Source: Sclerotiophoma versabilis (Eukaryota; Ascomycota; Dothideomycetes; Pleosporales; Didymellaceae). From it: DNA of 64,000 bases. The translations under genes and the position numbers were made by a program. Below the pieces are notes generated by a model, which made no database searches, was not told where the DNA came from, and saw nothing but the letters and a program-made list of their open reading frames with translations. The stretch lies in contig JAAROD010000093.1 in assembly GCA_012274445.1 (NCBI GenBank), forward strand, positions 124,001 through 188,000, written 5' to 3'. Shown here piece after piece: positions 20,752 through 31,987 of this stretch (the first letter of the stretch is position 1; every line of letters starts with the position of its first letter).

Positions 20752-22205
20752 AGCACAGCAAGTTCATCGGACAGGTTGAGTGTTGCAGTTCCGAACTCAG
20801 CGCCAATGTCGGATCCATAGAATATCATTTTAAGAATAGCGTTAATCTTCCTGTAAGAGATCTCAAGTCTTGAGAAACCTAGATACATGAAGAACGATGC
20901 AAAGAAGGTATAGAACGATCTCTGTGATTTGGCTTCTCATCGTATCGCGCATAGCACCTTGTCTGGAAGCTCCTCCGACTACGACCGACGGATTTTTTAC
21001 TATCAATAGAATAGAGCAGTGTCATTGGGCTCACGTTTCAATGTATTAAACTGTATTCCAGAGTACGATCGTTTTTGACCACAAGGGTGCCGCTCCGAAT
21101 GCTCGCACACGCAGGTTGTCGTGACCAGTACTTTGAATATCACACCAAAGCTCTTCTTTCGTTAGACTTAATTCCAACAGCAGATTTGCATGCTGCGTCC
21201 TTGCAATTGCCGCGAAGCCCTGGCCCTCCAGACACCTACCTAGGAACACGCAGCTTACAAATCCGGACCTTACCGTTTATATTCGCCTTACGTTGTGAGC
21301 ACTGCATACAAATTACGGTCGTGTTTACAATGTACAAAACCTCGCCCACTGCCTTTCACCACCCAAAATCTTGCCGCCAGTGTATTCATATATCATGATA
21401 TAAAGACTGGTAAGACGGTTAGAATACTAAGCCGGCTCGGTGTTTTGGGGATGTTGTCTACCTCATCCGCAGCCTCTTCGATAGCTCGCAATTCGAGCCC
21501 GCCCGCAGTTTTAAACAGATGGGTCGCCAAATTGACAACGTTGCTTTGTGTGACTCTTTGCCATCTCAACGTCTAGGCCAACGACGACTCGTACGCTGGC
21601 ATCCGAATCCAAAAGGTAGTTTTCGGCCAACCGGCCTAGGCGTTTCTTTTTCTGCGAGTACGCGACTTCGATGATGACGCAGACAAATGCACTTACCGCA
21701 AGAGCATGATCGCTCAACTTGGCGAGATAGATGACCGCCTGGTGCAGTCAGATAACGGGTAACGTCAATGAGAGGGCCTTGAGAACACGGTTGGGTTAGC
21801 GTCCACGTGCTGCCGATGCGGGATGTCTGTGCGCTTCAATCCACCCGCCTGCTCATCGTCTCAGCTTCCTTTAGCACATCGCCGTCACCATCACCATCAC
21901 GCTAGGATCACAATCGCTATCCAAAACACGTTCACTGATAGGCATCCTGCCAGCTTATCCTACCAAGCAAATGTCTACATACGCGCTACGCAGACGCATG
22001 GCCCATACTACGCACAGCATTGCAAGGATCACGTTTTAAAATCACTCTCATTATTCTAGGCGATAACTTGAAGACCAGGTCCATTGGATGCTACATGTCG
22101 GGCAGCTATCTCTCCCTGACTCTCTCTCTCTCTCTTTGATGCGCAAGATGCCAATATGCCAAGATGCCAACAGGCAGGACCAAGACGGGACCACAGTACT
22201 ACTAG
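20752..22205. other. long region without supported gene
   Basis: 1.45 kb between the fusion gene and the HMG-CoA reductase gene. It includes a (CT)n tract near 22113-22136, tandem GATGCCAA-like units next to it and a CAT-rich stretch near 21885. ORFs of 60-107 codons show no domain. Confidence 0.5.
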
Positions 22206-23372
22206 CTAGAGCTTGGCCGACTCCTTCACCTTGCCCCTCGCGAACCTCTCGTGGCTATGTGTGAAGTGTCCGCTCGCTATCGCCGCAAGAGTGCTCACAT
22301 CTAGGGCTAACGCAAAGCACGCCACCAGCCCCGCTAGTCGGCGCTTGGTGCCTGGACCCTGACACTTCAGCAGCTCCAGCGATGCTCTCTGCGCCGGATA
22401 GCCTGTTCCGCCGCCGACCACGCCCACGGGCAGAGATGGGAAGAACAGCGACAGCTTAAGGTTCTTTGTCGCCCAGTCCAGCTCCGCGGTCAGGTGACTC
22501 CACGACGCTTCCGCCACGCTTCCAGCGTCCTGGCCGCACGCTATGAACATGGCTGCGATGACATTGGCGGTGTTGGCGTTGCTCCCGAGCTGCCCGTTGC
22601 GCGTCTGGCCTTCCTTGAACCACATCAAGACGGTGTAGAGGCGCTCGGTGCTGCATCTGAGCACCTCTTCGCACACGCTGTTCGACAGCTCTCCCCACGC
22701 GACGACCTGCACCCCTCGCGGCTCCTTGACGTTGCCCCACGACGCTTTCTTGTCCGAAGCCAGCTCGCCCTCGATGGCGAAGTCACGCACGCCAAAGTCG
22801 CGCGCTGCGTCCGTGGCTAGGAAGCGGTCGCAGGCGGCCTGGGTAGCGATGGTGACCATGTTCTGTCCGGCCGCGTCTCCGCAGAAGTAGTCGAACTTGA
22901 GGTGCACGTTGGAGCCGATGACGTGCGGGGTCAGCGTCTGCAGCCGGGCGTACCTGCTTGTCGCCTCCGCGTCTTTGGCGAACTGGTCCTTGAGCGCCGG
23001 CACGCGGTCGGCGAACGTTATCGCCTCGCCTGGGCTGGAGAAGCAGAAGACGGGTGCTCGCGACATGCTCTCCTTCAAGACGTTGAAGCGCAGGCCGCCA
23101 CACGCGTCGAAAGCTTTGCAGCCACGCGAGCAGCTCGCGACGAGCGTCGACTCAGCTGTGGCTAGGGGAGCGACAAACTCGGCGTCGGTGTCCTCCGAGC
23201 CCCGGATCCTGAGCGGGCCCGCCAGGCCTACAGGCACACGGACAAAGCCAGCAAAGTTCTCGATGGTGATGTCGGGAAGCTCTGCGAAGTTGGAGTAGGC
23301 TTCCGCGACGATGGGCAAGACGGCGTTGAGCTTGTCGGTTGAACTTGAGGAGCGCATGATGATAGACTGCAC
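22206..23372 (-). CDS. soluble HMG-CoA reductase with C-terminal AKL (predicted peroxisomal)
   Basis: A single-exon protein of 388 aa that corresponds only to the catalytic part of class I HMG-CoA reductase (HMG-CoA to mevalonate with 2 NADPH). Landmarks in order are ENFAGFVRVPVGLAGPL, ATAESTLVASCSRGCKA (catalytic Glu), GDAAGQNMVTIAT (NADPH loop), SDKKASWGN (catalytic Lys), IACGQDAG (catalytic Asp), GGGTGYPAQRASLELL and GHFTHSHERF (catalytic His). All four catalytic residues are therefore present. The multi-helix ER anchor of normal fungal enzymes is absent. The C-terminus -SAKL ends in AKL, a canonical PTS1, so peroxisomal import is predicted. Codons are much more G/C-ending than in neighbouring genes, suggesting a separate origin. 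It could be a secondary-metabolism or statin-resistance paralogue; no biosynthetic cluster is adjacent. Confidence 0.85.
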   Translation of the reverse strand: MQSIIMRSSSSTDKLNAVLPIVAEAYSNFAELPDITIENFAGFVRVPVGLAGPLRIRGSEDTDAEFVAPLATAESTLVASCSRGCKAFDACGGLRFNVLKESMSRAPVFCFSSPGEAITFADRVPALKDQFAKDAEATSRYARLQTLTPHVIGSNVHLKFDYFCGDAAGQNMVTIATQAACDRFLATDAARDFGVRDFAIEGELASDKKASWGNVKEPRGVQVVAWGELSNSVCEEVLRCSTERLYTVLMWFKEGQTRNGQLGSNANTANVIAAMFIACGQDAGSVAEASWSHLTAELDWATKNLKLSLFFPSLPVGVVGGGTGYPAQRASLELLKCQGPGTKRRLAGLVACFALALDVSTLAAIASGHFTHSHERFARGKVKESAKL

Positions 23373-24067
23373 AGGCCGAAGCGCGAGTCGGAGGGGTCAC
23401 TCGTTGCTTGTTGCTTGTGGCTTGAGCGTAGGCAACAGGTCTTTCGCTTTGTTTATATGTACTACGACGGTCCTTGACTCGTCGTGTGCGCACATTGGGA
23501 TCCGACGCTTCTGGCAACGACAGGCTGCACTCCTTGCAACAGGGAAGCTTTTGGTGCCAGCCGTTGACAGCGTGATTTCATGGAGAGCTACTTGACCTGC
23601 TAGCGCGACCGTCGCGGCTGACATCTTCCAGATGAGGCTGCCCCTTGCGCAAACCCACGAGTGAAGGAGCTGATGGCGTGTTCAGCGTGATTGTGGTCAT
23701 CCAGATGCGTGGAGTTGTAGAGCTACAGTACTATACTGTACGTAATCTGTTGAGCTACAGTACGTACTACTGTACTGTACAGTATACTGTATTGTTTCGA
23801 ATCCGAGGCCGACATTGACCATTCGTAGCTGTGGGTGATGACGACGCACAAGACTGATGATCAATTTTAGTGTAACCCTTGAAATCTACCAGAACGGATT
23901 CGACGGTCCCTTGATGTTGGACGGCTTATGGCGGTGGTCAACGTGAATTGAAGCTACACCACCTACGAAATAGTGCTGTCACAGCCTACAAATGTTATTT
24001 TTATACAACTCTTAGAACTTGTCAAGTTCGCAATAATTTATAGCAGTGATCAGTGCTCACGAGCTGA
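23373..24067. promoter_or_regulatory. divergent intergenic region with TACTGTAC cluster
   Basis: 695 bp between the HMG-CoA reductase and pseudokinase start codons. A dense run of overlapping GTACTGTAC/TACAGTAC near-palindromes lies at about 23724-23796. The part next to 24067 is A/T-rich. Confidence 0.5.
23452..23457 (-). promoter_or_regulatory. TATA box of HMG-CoA reductase gene
   Basis: TATAAA on the minus strand, about 80 bp upstream of the ATG at 23372, a plausible distance for a fungal core promoter. Confidence 0.5.
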
Positions 24068-25263
24068 ATGGTAGTGTCCATCATGAACCTCGACCCTTTT
24101 AATCGTTACACACACTTTGACTTCAGTGCAGGGTCTCAGTCCGGTTTTCCCCCTCCTACTGTACCAACAGACGTTCGAGAAGCAAATCTTGACTTGGACT
24201 CAGGCTCTACTGAACGGCAATCGAGGCCAACGCTGCCCCAGAGGACAGATACAGCGCAGAAACTTCGTACGACCACAAATGTATTTCCTCGCGAACTCAA
24301 GATGGTCGAGGCCGCTAGGCTGGGCGTCCGATCATGGGAGCATCTTTCTTTCATAGAAAGCTCCCCATGGAACACATACGAAAAGCTTTATCAAATTTGT
24401 CTTGGAGGAGTGGCATCTGGTCACCACAGCACAGCAACATTGCTTACTGTCGCGGAAAGGAAGCCTCGATTGAAATGTGGTCATTGGTTCTCAAACTTAG
24501 TGCTCATCAAAACCTTGTCGGGGCCGAACCTTGAACGCAAGCTCGAGTTGCTCCAACAGATCCGGCACGAAAACGTTCTTTCACCCAGTGAGGTTTTTCG
24601 TACAACGGATAAATGCAGTGTTGCTTTTGAGTTTATGGCTATCCCGCTTTTGAGTGTCGCTTGCAATCCCAGTCTTAACGACACTCGTCTAGCTGCGATT
24701 TTTGATCAAGTAAGTCGAAGTCGATATTCCGCACCACCTATAACTAAACCATTGCAGATCCTAAATGGCATGGCATACATCGAGGATAGAAAATTGACGC
24801 ATGGCTCTTTGACCTGTTCGAATGTCTTACTACATCCCTGTGGGATTGTCAAAATCGGTGTGTGTGCATGACTCGCTCTATGAATCCTCCGCTGAAGAAT
24901 GACGTAGCGGCACAAGAACACTGTGTACCGAACTCTTCAAAGTCAGACCAAGATATCAAAGCACTGGGTTCTTTGGTCATGATATTGCTACAGGGCTATT
25001 GCAAAGAGGATGGCTCGATCGGCATCGACCATCCAGAGATTTGGTCCATCAACGTGCTTGATTTCCTCTCTCAGACAACTTCAGCCGCCTCAATAAAGGA
25101 ACTTCAAGTAGTGGGTTCCCTGTTGCCTTTATTTATAATGATGGGACTTAATTAGGATCAGCACCCTCTACTCCACGGTCGCCACGGACCGCAGGATCTG
25201 GTCGGACTAGCGATCTTCGGCTGCGTTGGAGCACGGACGGCGATCAAGTATCCACCATCTTAA
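24068..25263 (+). CDS. protein kinase-like (pseudokinase) protein
   Basis: Four exons, 24068-24709, 24758-24857, 24908-25107 and 25156-25263, with introns of 48, 50 and 48 bp, give 349 aa. Splicing produces QILNGMAYIEDRKLTHGSL, VKIAAQEHC and ELQDQHPLLHGR, which fit a fungal kinase-like family that I recall having KIANQECC and a TTSA-x-SI-x-EL segment. The catalytic-loop HRD is replaced by HGS, and the metal-binding DFG position reads AAQ, so no phosphotransfer is expected. The N-terminus is disordered and carries DPFNRYTHFDFS, almost the same as a motif in the nearby DUF3723 protein. Intron 1 is in frame and stop-free. Partner and pathway are unknown. Confidence 0.7.
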
Positions 25264-25466
25264 GCTCAATCAACACTAAAGTACGTACTTTCGAACCCAT
25301 ACATGACGGGTTAAGGCTCATAGCTGTTAAAGGTTTCAGTTTGTGCCCTACTGTTTGGCGTGTCATTTTCAGGAGTGCGGAAAGGATCAGATCCAGACCC
25401 TTTCTATCTATAGATCATTGCGCATCCTTTTAAAACCCACTTAAATCTTTGTGTATCAGTATACGA

Positions 25467-25926
25467 GTATGGAGATCACGCAAGCATACAGATGTGCAGG
25501 AAGCAGCGCTTCGCGCTGGACGTCTCGCACTGATCAATGTGATACCATTGTTCGCCGGAGCTCATCTTAGCCATCTTGCGGATATATTGGATACCTCACT
25601 GGTAATTTACCGAAAGTTTCATCGAATGGCTGGGTTGATGGCTTTTATACTTATGCAGTTTCACGTTCTCGTACCGGTAGCAAAAAGAGTTCCTTTCTCT
25701 GTTCGTGTAGCGGAGAATCGATGGGCTTTCGTCGTAAGTTGTTCGCATTCTCCTCCCGTCGTACTGAGTAACGCTGGAATAGGGGAGTTTGGCTATTTGC
25801 GTGCTTGCGATACTTTCCTTTCCTAGTCCATACAAGGAAGACGAAGACCCACTTCTCAGCGACTTAGGAGGGACGTTAAAACGCCGAGATCGAATGTTAG
25901 TAATGGGTAAGAAGTGTTCCCTGTGA
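25467..25926 (+). pseudogene. ferric reductase-like transmembrane fragment
   Basis: Two putative exons (25467-25733 and 25783-25926, intron with GTAAGT donor) encode part of the heme-binding membrane domain of a fungal ferric-chelate reductase: AALRAGRLALINVIPLFAG, then SLVIYRKFHRMAGLMAFILM with the conserved HR pair and a second His in MQFHVLV, and then a helix, GSLAICVLAILSF. The N-terminal helices and the whole FAD/NADPH-binding half are missing. It is therefore a remnant, not a working enzyme. The frame after the intron is less certain. Confidence 0.7.
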
Positions 25927-26322
25927 TTCAATGACGCTTCTAACGACCTCTAGTCTCGGCATTGGCCAAATTGCGCGACGACGTCCGAGAAAGCGTTCAG
26001 GATGCAGGGATGATACTATAACATTGCATCTACTTGACTATCAGCCAGATGATTTTTGAGAGGACTATTTCAGGATATGGTGCTTTTGCAGATCACTCAT
26101 CGACGAGGACAACATGTAAATCTTTAATTCCAATCTCGCACACATCTAATCCACTTTTTCTGCTGTCTGGTGGCATCAAATGATGTATACAGCGCAGCAA
26201 AATATGTCTTGTGTTCCAAACCCAACTGCTCCAAACCTCGCACAGTATCTCTCACACGCAAGCACAGTTATAGCGTGCCTGCAACACGGGCCTTTTGTGT
26301 ACGACGCATGTAAGAATCACGA

Positions 26323-26690
26323 TTCTGGGAGAAACTTCCCAGGAGAGTACTGTATCTAAAGATAGACGGCGGCCTGAGAGAAGCTTCCCAGGAGAGAGTA
26401 CTGTATCTAAAGATAGACGGCGGCCTGGGAGAAGCTTCCCAGGAGAGAGTACTGTATCTAAAGATAGACGGCGGCCTGAGAGAAGCTTCCCAGGAGAGAG
26501 TACTGTATCTAAAGATAGACGGCGGCCTGGGAGAAGCTTCCCAGGAGAGAGTACTGTATCTAAAGATAGACGGCGGCCTGGGAGAAGCTTCCCAGGAGAG
26601 AGTACTGTATCTAAAGATAGACGGCGGCCTGGGAGAAGCTTCCCAGGAGAGAGTACTGTATCTAAAGATAAACGGCGGCCTGGGGATTAA
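26323..26690 (+). repeat. 51-bp minisatellite upstream of DUF3723
   Basis: Seven 51-bp units; the landmark TGTATCTAAAGATAGACGG recurs at 26351, 26402, 26453, 26504, 26555, 26606 and 26657. Units differ at one or two sites (GAGAG/GGGAG before AAGCTTCCC; AAACGG in the last). Each contains the palindrome GAAGCTTC. The period is a multiple of three and the frame stays open, giving a 17-aa repeat, but no ATG fits. It ends about 130 bp before the DUF3723 start. Confidence 0.95.
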
Positions 26691-26821
26691 TTTTCCAGCG
26701 GTATAGATTTCGTGATCGATCCCATGCCAGTGTCACGACTTTTGTTCTTAGGTATAAGGAGCAGATCAACGTTTGTTTAGGCTTTAAGAGTCGGACGTCT
26801 GGCTATTGGCTGTTCTCTAAG

Positions 26822-29800
26822 ATGCATGAGATACACCTGAATCAAGATAAGCAACTAGTAGCGGAGCAAAAGATTAGATATAGGGGCACTGTCAGTGTTG
26901 GGCTTGACAAACTTACTTTTCCCTACAGGGAGTCCCGAGAGCTTGATTATCGAAACGTTCATAGGTTGGAGGCAAAATTTCGCAAAGAAGGGTACAATCC
27001 ATTGCCACTCCAGAACCATATTGTAGCAGAGATCGATCAGCAGTCTCTTGATAGATCGTTAGCAGCATCAGGGCTTTCAGAGGAAAATCTCTTAGAATTT
27101 TCACTTGGGGACTATCCTACCCTAGAGCTTACCACTGGGTACCGCTTGAAATGCCTCCGCGGTCAGCACAGAGTTGCTGCCGCTGCAAGGTTGGGAGCTA
27201 GTCAATGGGCCGTAGACCTTTATCTTGGAGGTAAGACCATTGCTAAGCTTATGGCGTCATGAAGACTCACAGTTCGACAGACTTAAACGACGACCTGAGG
27301 AATAGCCTCATCGAAGAATATTCGGCTGAGAAGCAGCCAGACGATGGTGAACTATACCGTAAAATTCGTCATTACCAAGGCTATGAAGGTCTACATAATG
27401 GCTATTTCGAAGCAAGATGGTGGGCTCGTATCTACGCCATATCAAAAACGAAAGGGGACAACATGAAGCAGATATTACGGTCGCGAAAGTTTACATCAGC
27501 ATTTGATATTCAGGTGGATGTCCCGGCTCTTAGTGAAGGAATGATGTTAGGTACTATACATAAGATCTTCGCTTTGAAATGCGACGAGGTATGAGCAATA
27601 TCGAGAAACAAAGTGGGAGATGCTGATCAACCATTAGGAAGTGTTGAACTATCTCCAATACGTTAAAGAAGTTTGGTTTTCCAAAATCTTTAAGCAGGAC
27701 CAACATGCCATAAAGAGAATGGACCGCGCCACTGTACAAGCACTGGACACTACTGCCCCGGGAGCAATCAGAGGTGACAGGGAAAGGCTACAAACTCTTC
27801 TCAATGCCGGGAAGATCTTTGGTGCTTTCACTGAAAGCGAACGGAGAGTCATATGGAAAAACATCCTCGCGATCACGAGACACCGTTCGATACCCTCGTT
27901 CCACAGCTTTTTCAGAGACGCTCACCATCTGAAAGGACCTGCAGACTGCATAAAACAACTCATCACTCTCACCCCAAGAGACACCATACGTACAGCCCTG
28001 GAAGCGTCCTTCCAGGACAACTCTCAATACAATGATCGATGCATCGTACAGGAGAGCGAATATGAATATGTGTCAATACCCGGAGACAGGTCTGTGCGTC
28101 GAGATCTCGGAATCCACCATATGTGGCTATGGGCCTTTAGGAACCACCTGAAAATGCCCCCACAACCGAGACAACAAAAAGGTTTCATGTCAAGGCCTGA
28201 GATGAAGCGAAGTATCAGGGCGGTCCACGACTTCGCCCTGCATGCTTATAGACTCGGGTTTGAGTCTGAACAGATTCATGGAGAGCTGGAGCGAAATCCT
28301 GATGAGCAGATCGCTCGCAGTGGGTTTCTAGAAGCACGGGACCCACAATGGCATGATTACAGATCTCCAACTTTAGATCTCATGGTCAAGCAGGTGGCTC
28401 AATTATACGCGACGGCCAGAAAGCGTGCGTGTCCAAAGGATGTTGGTACTAAAGCATATGAAGTACATCCCGAAGGTCAAAAGAAACATGGGATCGAGGA
28501 GAATATGGACGAGACGTCGTCTTTTTTTCTCAGGCATTTTGCGGATGCAGATGCAAGACCAGGAGGAAGAGATGACATGACATCTTTATTTGTTCGAAAG
28601 TCTGCGTATTGTGCGTTCTTCGGAAACCCTTGCACCATGTCCTTGGATGATAAACACGCCCTGGATGTCGCATTGTCATTTGGAAGGCAATTCCGAGGTA
28701 CAAATCAACAGCCACACGCTGAGTATGTAAGTAAATCCAAGGAACTTCACATTCAGGAGTCGTCAGAAGCCGGTGATATCACGCAAGAGCTAGAGCATTG
28801 CCGAAGCCAGATTGCAATACAGCACCATAAATTGGAACAACAGCGCTGTGAGCTGCAGGAACAATCGCAAGCTTTGAAATTGTATTCAACTCAACTGTCT
28901 GAGCAGAAAAAGAGCCTAGAGGAGCGCGATAAGCAGCAAGCTCACGTAGATGAACAGTGGAGGCAAGCGCAAAGGTTGCAGCTTTCCGTGAAGGAGCAGC
29001 AGGAGCACATCAAGAATGAGTGGGATACAGTCAAAGAGGAACGGCGGAAGTTGAAACAACAAGCAAGCAGCTTACAAGAAGAGGAGCGTGTGTTCAGGAA
29101 ACAACAGCAGACTGTCTATGATTCCGTAGCTCGATGCGCTACGCTGGAAGAAGAACTCAATGACTTAAGGGGCAAGTTTGATCTGATACATGAGAAATGG
29201 AGGATTGCACAAGAGTCACATCTTCGTATGGAAAGTGAGTTGCACGATCTCCAGAAGCAGCACGTTCGAGTCGATGAGTACCAGCGTGAGGTGCAGAAAC
29301 GAAGCAATGATTCAAATGGGCAAAAAGGTAGCCTCTACGATGATACTCAGTCAGGAGAACTTTTGGCAGAGTACGATGAAGCTGAAGTGCTATCGAAATC
29401 GGATAGCGTCGGTGGGCATCAAGAAAACACTGTCAGGGCTCACGGGAGCTCATCATTGTCAATCATCTCTAAGGACAGAGAGCCAATACTCAGAGGCTCC
29501 ACAGAGGGGAACCAAGACGTAGATGAAAGCTTTGTTGAGGTATCTCCGGAAATTCTAGGTCCAACAATAGACCCCTCAGTACGATATACTAAGTTCGACT
29601 TCAGCAATGCCTTAATCCAAACAACACAAGACGACCAAATTCTGCCTAAAAACAAAGATTCTAGCGAACATAGTCCACAAGATGTGGAGTGGGTGGCAGT
29701 AAACGGGTCTGCGTCCTCGCCCAACACAGAGAACATCTCCAGTCCGTTGGAATTTCACTTGGAGATACGTGGAGACGATGGTAACTACAGGCTATCTCAG

Positions 29801-30067
29801 ATTATGCATGCCGATGTGTCTGGCATAGAGGCTGTGAGAAGGATGGTGGTCAAACACTTGAGGAAGGGCACCCCTATGATTATGCAGAACGAGAACGGCC
29901 AGACAGTCAATGCGGAAAACTTTCACATCGGCATGAGCACGAAGGAGGTGAACATTATACGCTTCGTTCCTCATCGACTCGTTCTCAGCGAGGACAGTCA
30001 TGCAAAGCCGATCAAGGATTCTGATGTTACAAACCAACGTGTACGTAGGAAGCCAAACGGGACCTAA
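26822..30067 (+). CDS. DUF3723 protein (complete copy)
   Basis: Three exons, 26822-27230, 27281-27588 and 27638-30067, give 1,048 aa. The N-terminal 480 residues match the fungal DUF3723 family as I recall it: RELDYRNVHRLEAKFRKEGYN, NHIVAEI, LRGQHRVAAA, AVDLYLGDLNDDLR, EEYSAEKQPDDGELYRKIR, GMMLGTIHKIFALKCDEV. A long coiled coil follows (about 615-790, for example QALKLYSTQLSEQKKSLEER), then a disordered part with DPSVRYTKFDFS and a compact C-terminal domain. The function of DUF3723 is unknown; the family is reported among frequent accessory genes of Starship giant transposons. The last 163 bp lie in the inverted-repeat arm. Intron 1 has a weak acceptor (TTCGACAG) chosen by frame. Confidence 0.85.
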
Positions 30068-30369
30068 GGAGTGGTTTGGTTGATAGTATGTATGACAGAG
30101 CCTCGGGTACGGCACAAACTGTGCTATTGACAATAGACCAATCACGTGCCGAACGATGCCGTATTAATAAATTATTGGTGCGAATGTTTTTTGTGGAGTC
30201 GATGCGGCGACCGTAAGCTTCGATGTCCATTTTCCACAAAAAAAAGAGCAGTAGGATGGGAGAGTTGTGGCAAAGGCTACTTCGTAGATGCATCATCTTG
30301 CAATGCCCTTATTTCTGCATCCAGACCACACGCAAAAGTTCGAAAACTAACGAAACACTAACTACGACC

Positions 30370-31987
30370 CTACCGACGCCTCGTCTTGTATGGCTGGCAC
30401 CGGTATTCCCTGTCACCATTGGTACCTCCAACATCAATAGAGTAGGGGTACTTCGAAATGCTGTCGTACACTGTTGCTACAGCATCAAGGGACTCCAGCG
30501 CCTCTCCAAATCTACGCACTATGTTCTTTCTCTCTTTGTCCGCTTTTAAACATCCACTTGTACTTAGCTCTTTCTTCAGTTCTCTCCAGCACCTCATAGG
30601 CTCCAACATGCAATCTACGAGATGCGGTGTACTAGTAGACGGTCTTGAGTTGCTCGCTTGAAGTGCACCAAATATTGGGTCGAGCGAGGTGATTTCCGTT
30701 AAGAAGTCTCTAGCCAGGTCCTCGATATGGTTGCTGATCCTCCCAGACGTCTTTGTAAGACCTTCCAGCTCGTCAAGGCGGTCTGACTTTAGTGTGGCCC
30801 ACGCGCTATTGAGCTCTTCCAGTTTCTTCGCTCCAAATTCGTGTCCACCCCACAACTGCGTGTCGTCCCAACGCCTCTTGCCCGTCACTCGAGTCGTTCT
30901 GCGAGGGATTCTATCTGCTAGTCGTCTTCTGTTGTCGTAATCATCAACCTCGATGTCTGCAACGGCTGATTTGCACTGTGGCTGTCTTAGTGATGACCCC
31001 TCTACATCCGACATCATCGGTTTATCTGTGTTTTGTCAGCTTTCGTCTCATACTTTGCCTGGAACTGTTACTCTTGGATCCAACTGTGTCTTCGCCAGAT
31101 CTTGCGGTGGTCTTTTCGGCCTCACCAGCACGTTTAGTAACACATTCTTGGTCTAAGGGGCGAGTTTTGACGATATCAGATCCACACTCCTGCTGCGAGC
31201 TGCCGGCGGGCCTTGTCTCATCTTGGAACCCTTGCTGCTCGGCCCCCGTGGTATGCAACTCGTATGGCGTAAGTTCGGGTCCGGAACGTCTGCTGCTCTG
31301 TTCCGTTACAGCGTCGTCCATCAAATCCTGGGTGCTGTTTGCGGAACTGCTCCTGACAATATCGCCCATCGGCATTGTAGATTGGAGGTCTCGAAGCGCG
31401 TCTTGGTGCACCTCACAACTAGACGCTTGCGCTTCAGTCTCCTCGTCAGGTAGAGAATCCACTGCATCCTGCCGGTCGGAATCCTGGCTATGGACCAAGT
31501 CGGTGGCTCCGCCTTGACTACTCTTAGGAGGGCCGGACGGTTCGTTGGGAAATGGGTTGACGGCATCCCGCCACTCGACAGCCTCACCTTGCGGAGATGT
31601 CCCATCTTCACTCGTTCTGCCCAAGGGTAATTGTTGGTTTGCAAGGTGAGGTCCAACCTGGTCGCTGGGAAGACTTTCGTTGGTCGTGACTTTGTCTGCC
31701 CAAGCCTGACTAGCTTGGGTAGCGTCACACAAAATATCGGTCGCTTTTGTTTGAGGACTCGCGCCCATGGAGACAGAATCGATGCTGTCAGGCGCAATTT
31801 GGTTCCACTCGGTGGTGGTCAGCTCCTGTGAACTGTGATCTGGAAGCGAAGAGACGAATTGGTCTGCCATGACCCAATCCCATAAGGGCATGCCCCAAAT
31901 TTCGTTAAATTCCTCTTGTGTCAAGAACAAAGGCATCTCCTTGGTAGTATCCCAAAGGGACATAGCGTTAAACGCGAAAAATTCCAT
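30370..31987 (-). CDS. cassette gene B, copy 2
   Basis: Mirror copy of 11051-12668. Exons 31054-31987 and 30370-31001, with the intron at 31002-31053; the predicted 521-aa protein is the same. The TATAAAG box is at 32024-32030. It converges on the complete DUF3723 gene here, whereas copy 1 converges only on the DUF3723 tail. Confidence 0.75.

Noticed and set aside
22113..22136. (CT)n tract near HMG-CoA reductase 3' end as a regulatory element
   Set aside because: Simple-sequence DNA downstream of the gene; nothing supports a function.
24858..24907. Apparent frameshift in the pseudokinase after KIG
   Set aside because: A 50-bp GTGTGT...GTAG intron restores the frame and produces VKIAAQEHC, which fits the family, so a splice is more likely than a mutation.
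26295..26690. Minisatellite as a coding repeat protein
   Set aside because: The frame has no ATG before the repeats and no downstream domain; it is open because the unit is a multiple of three.
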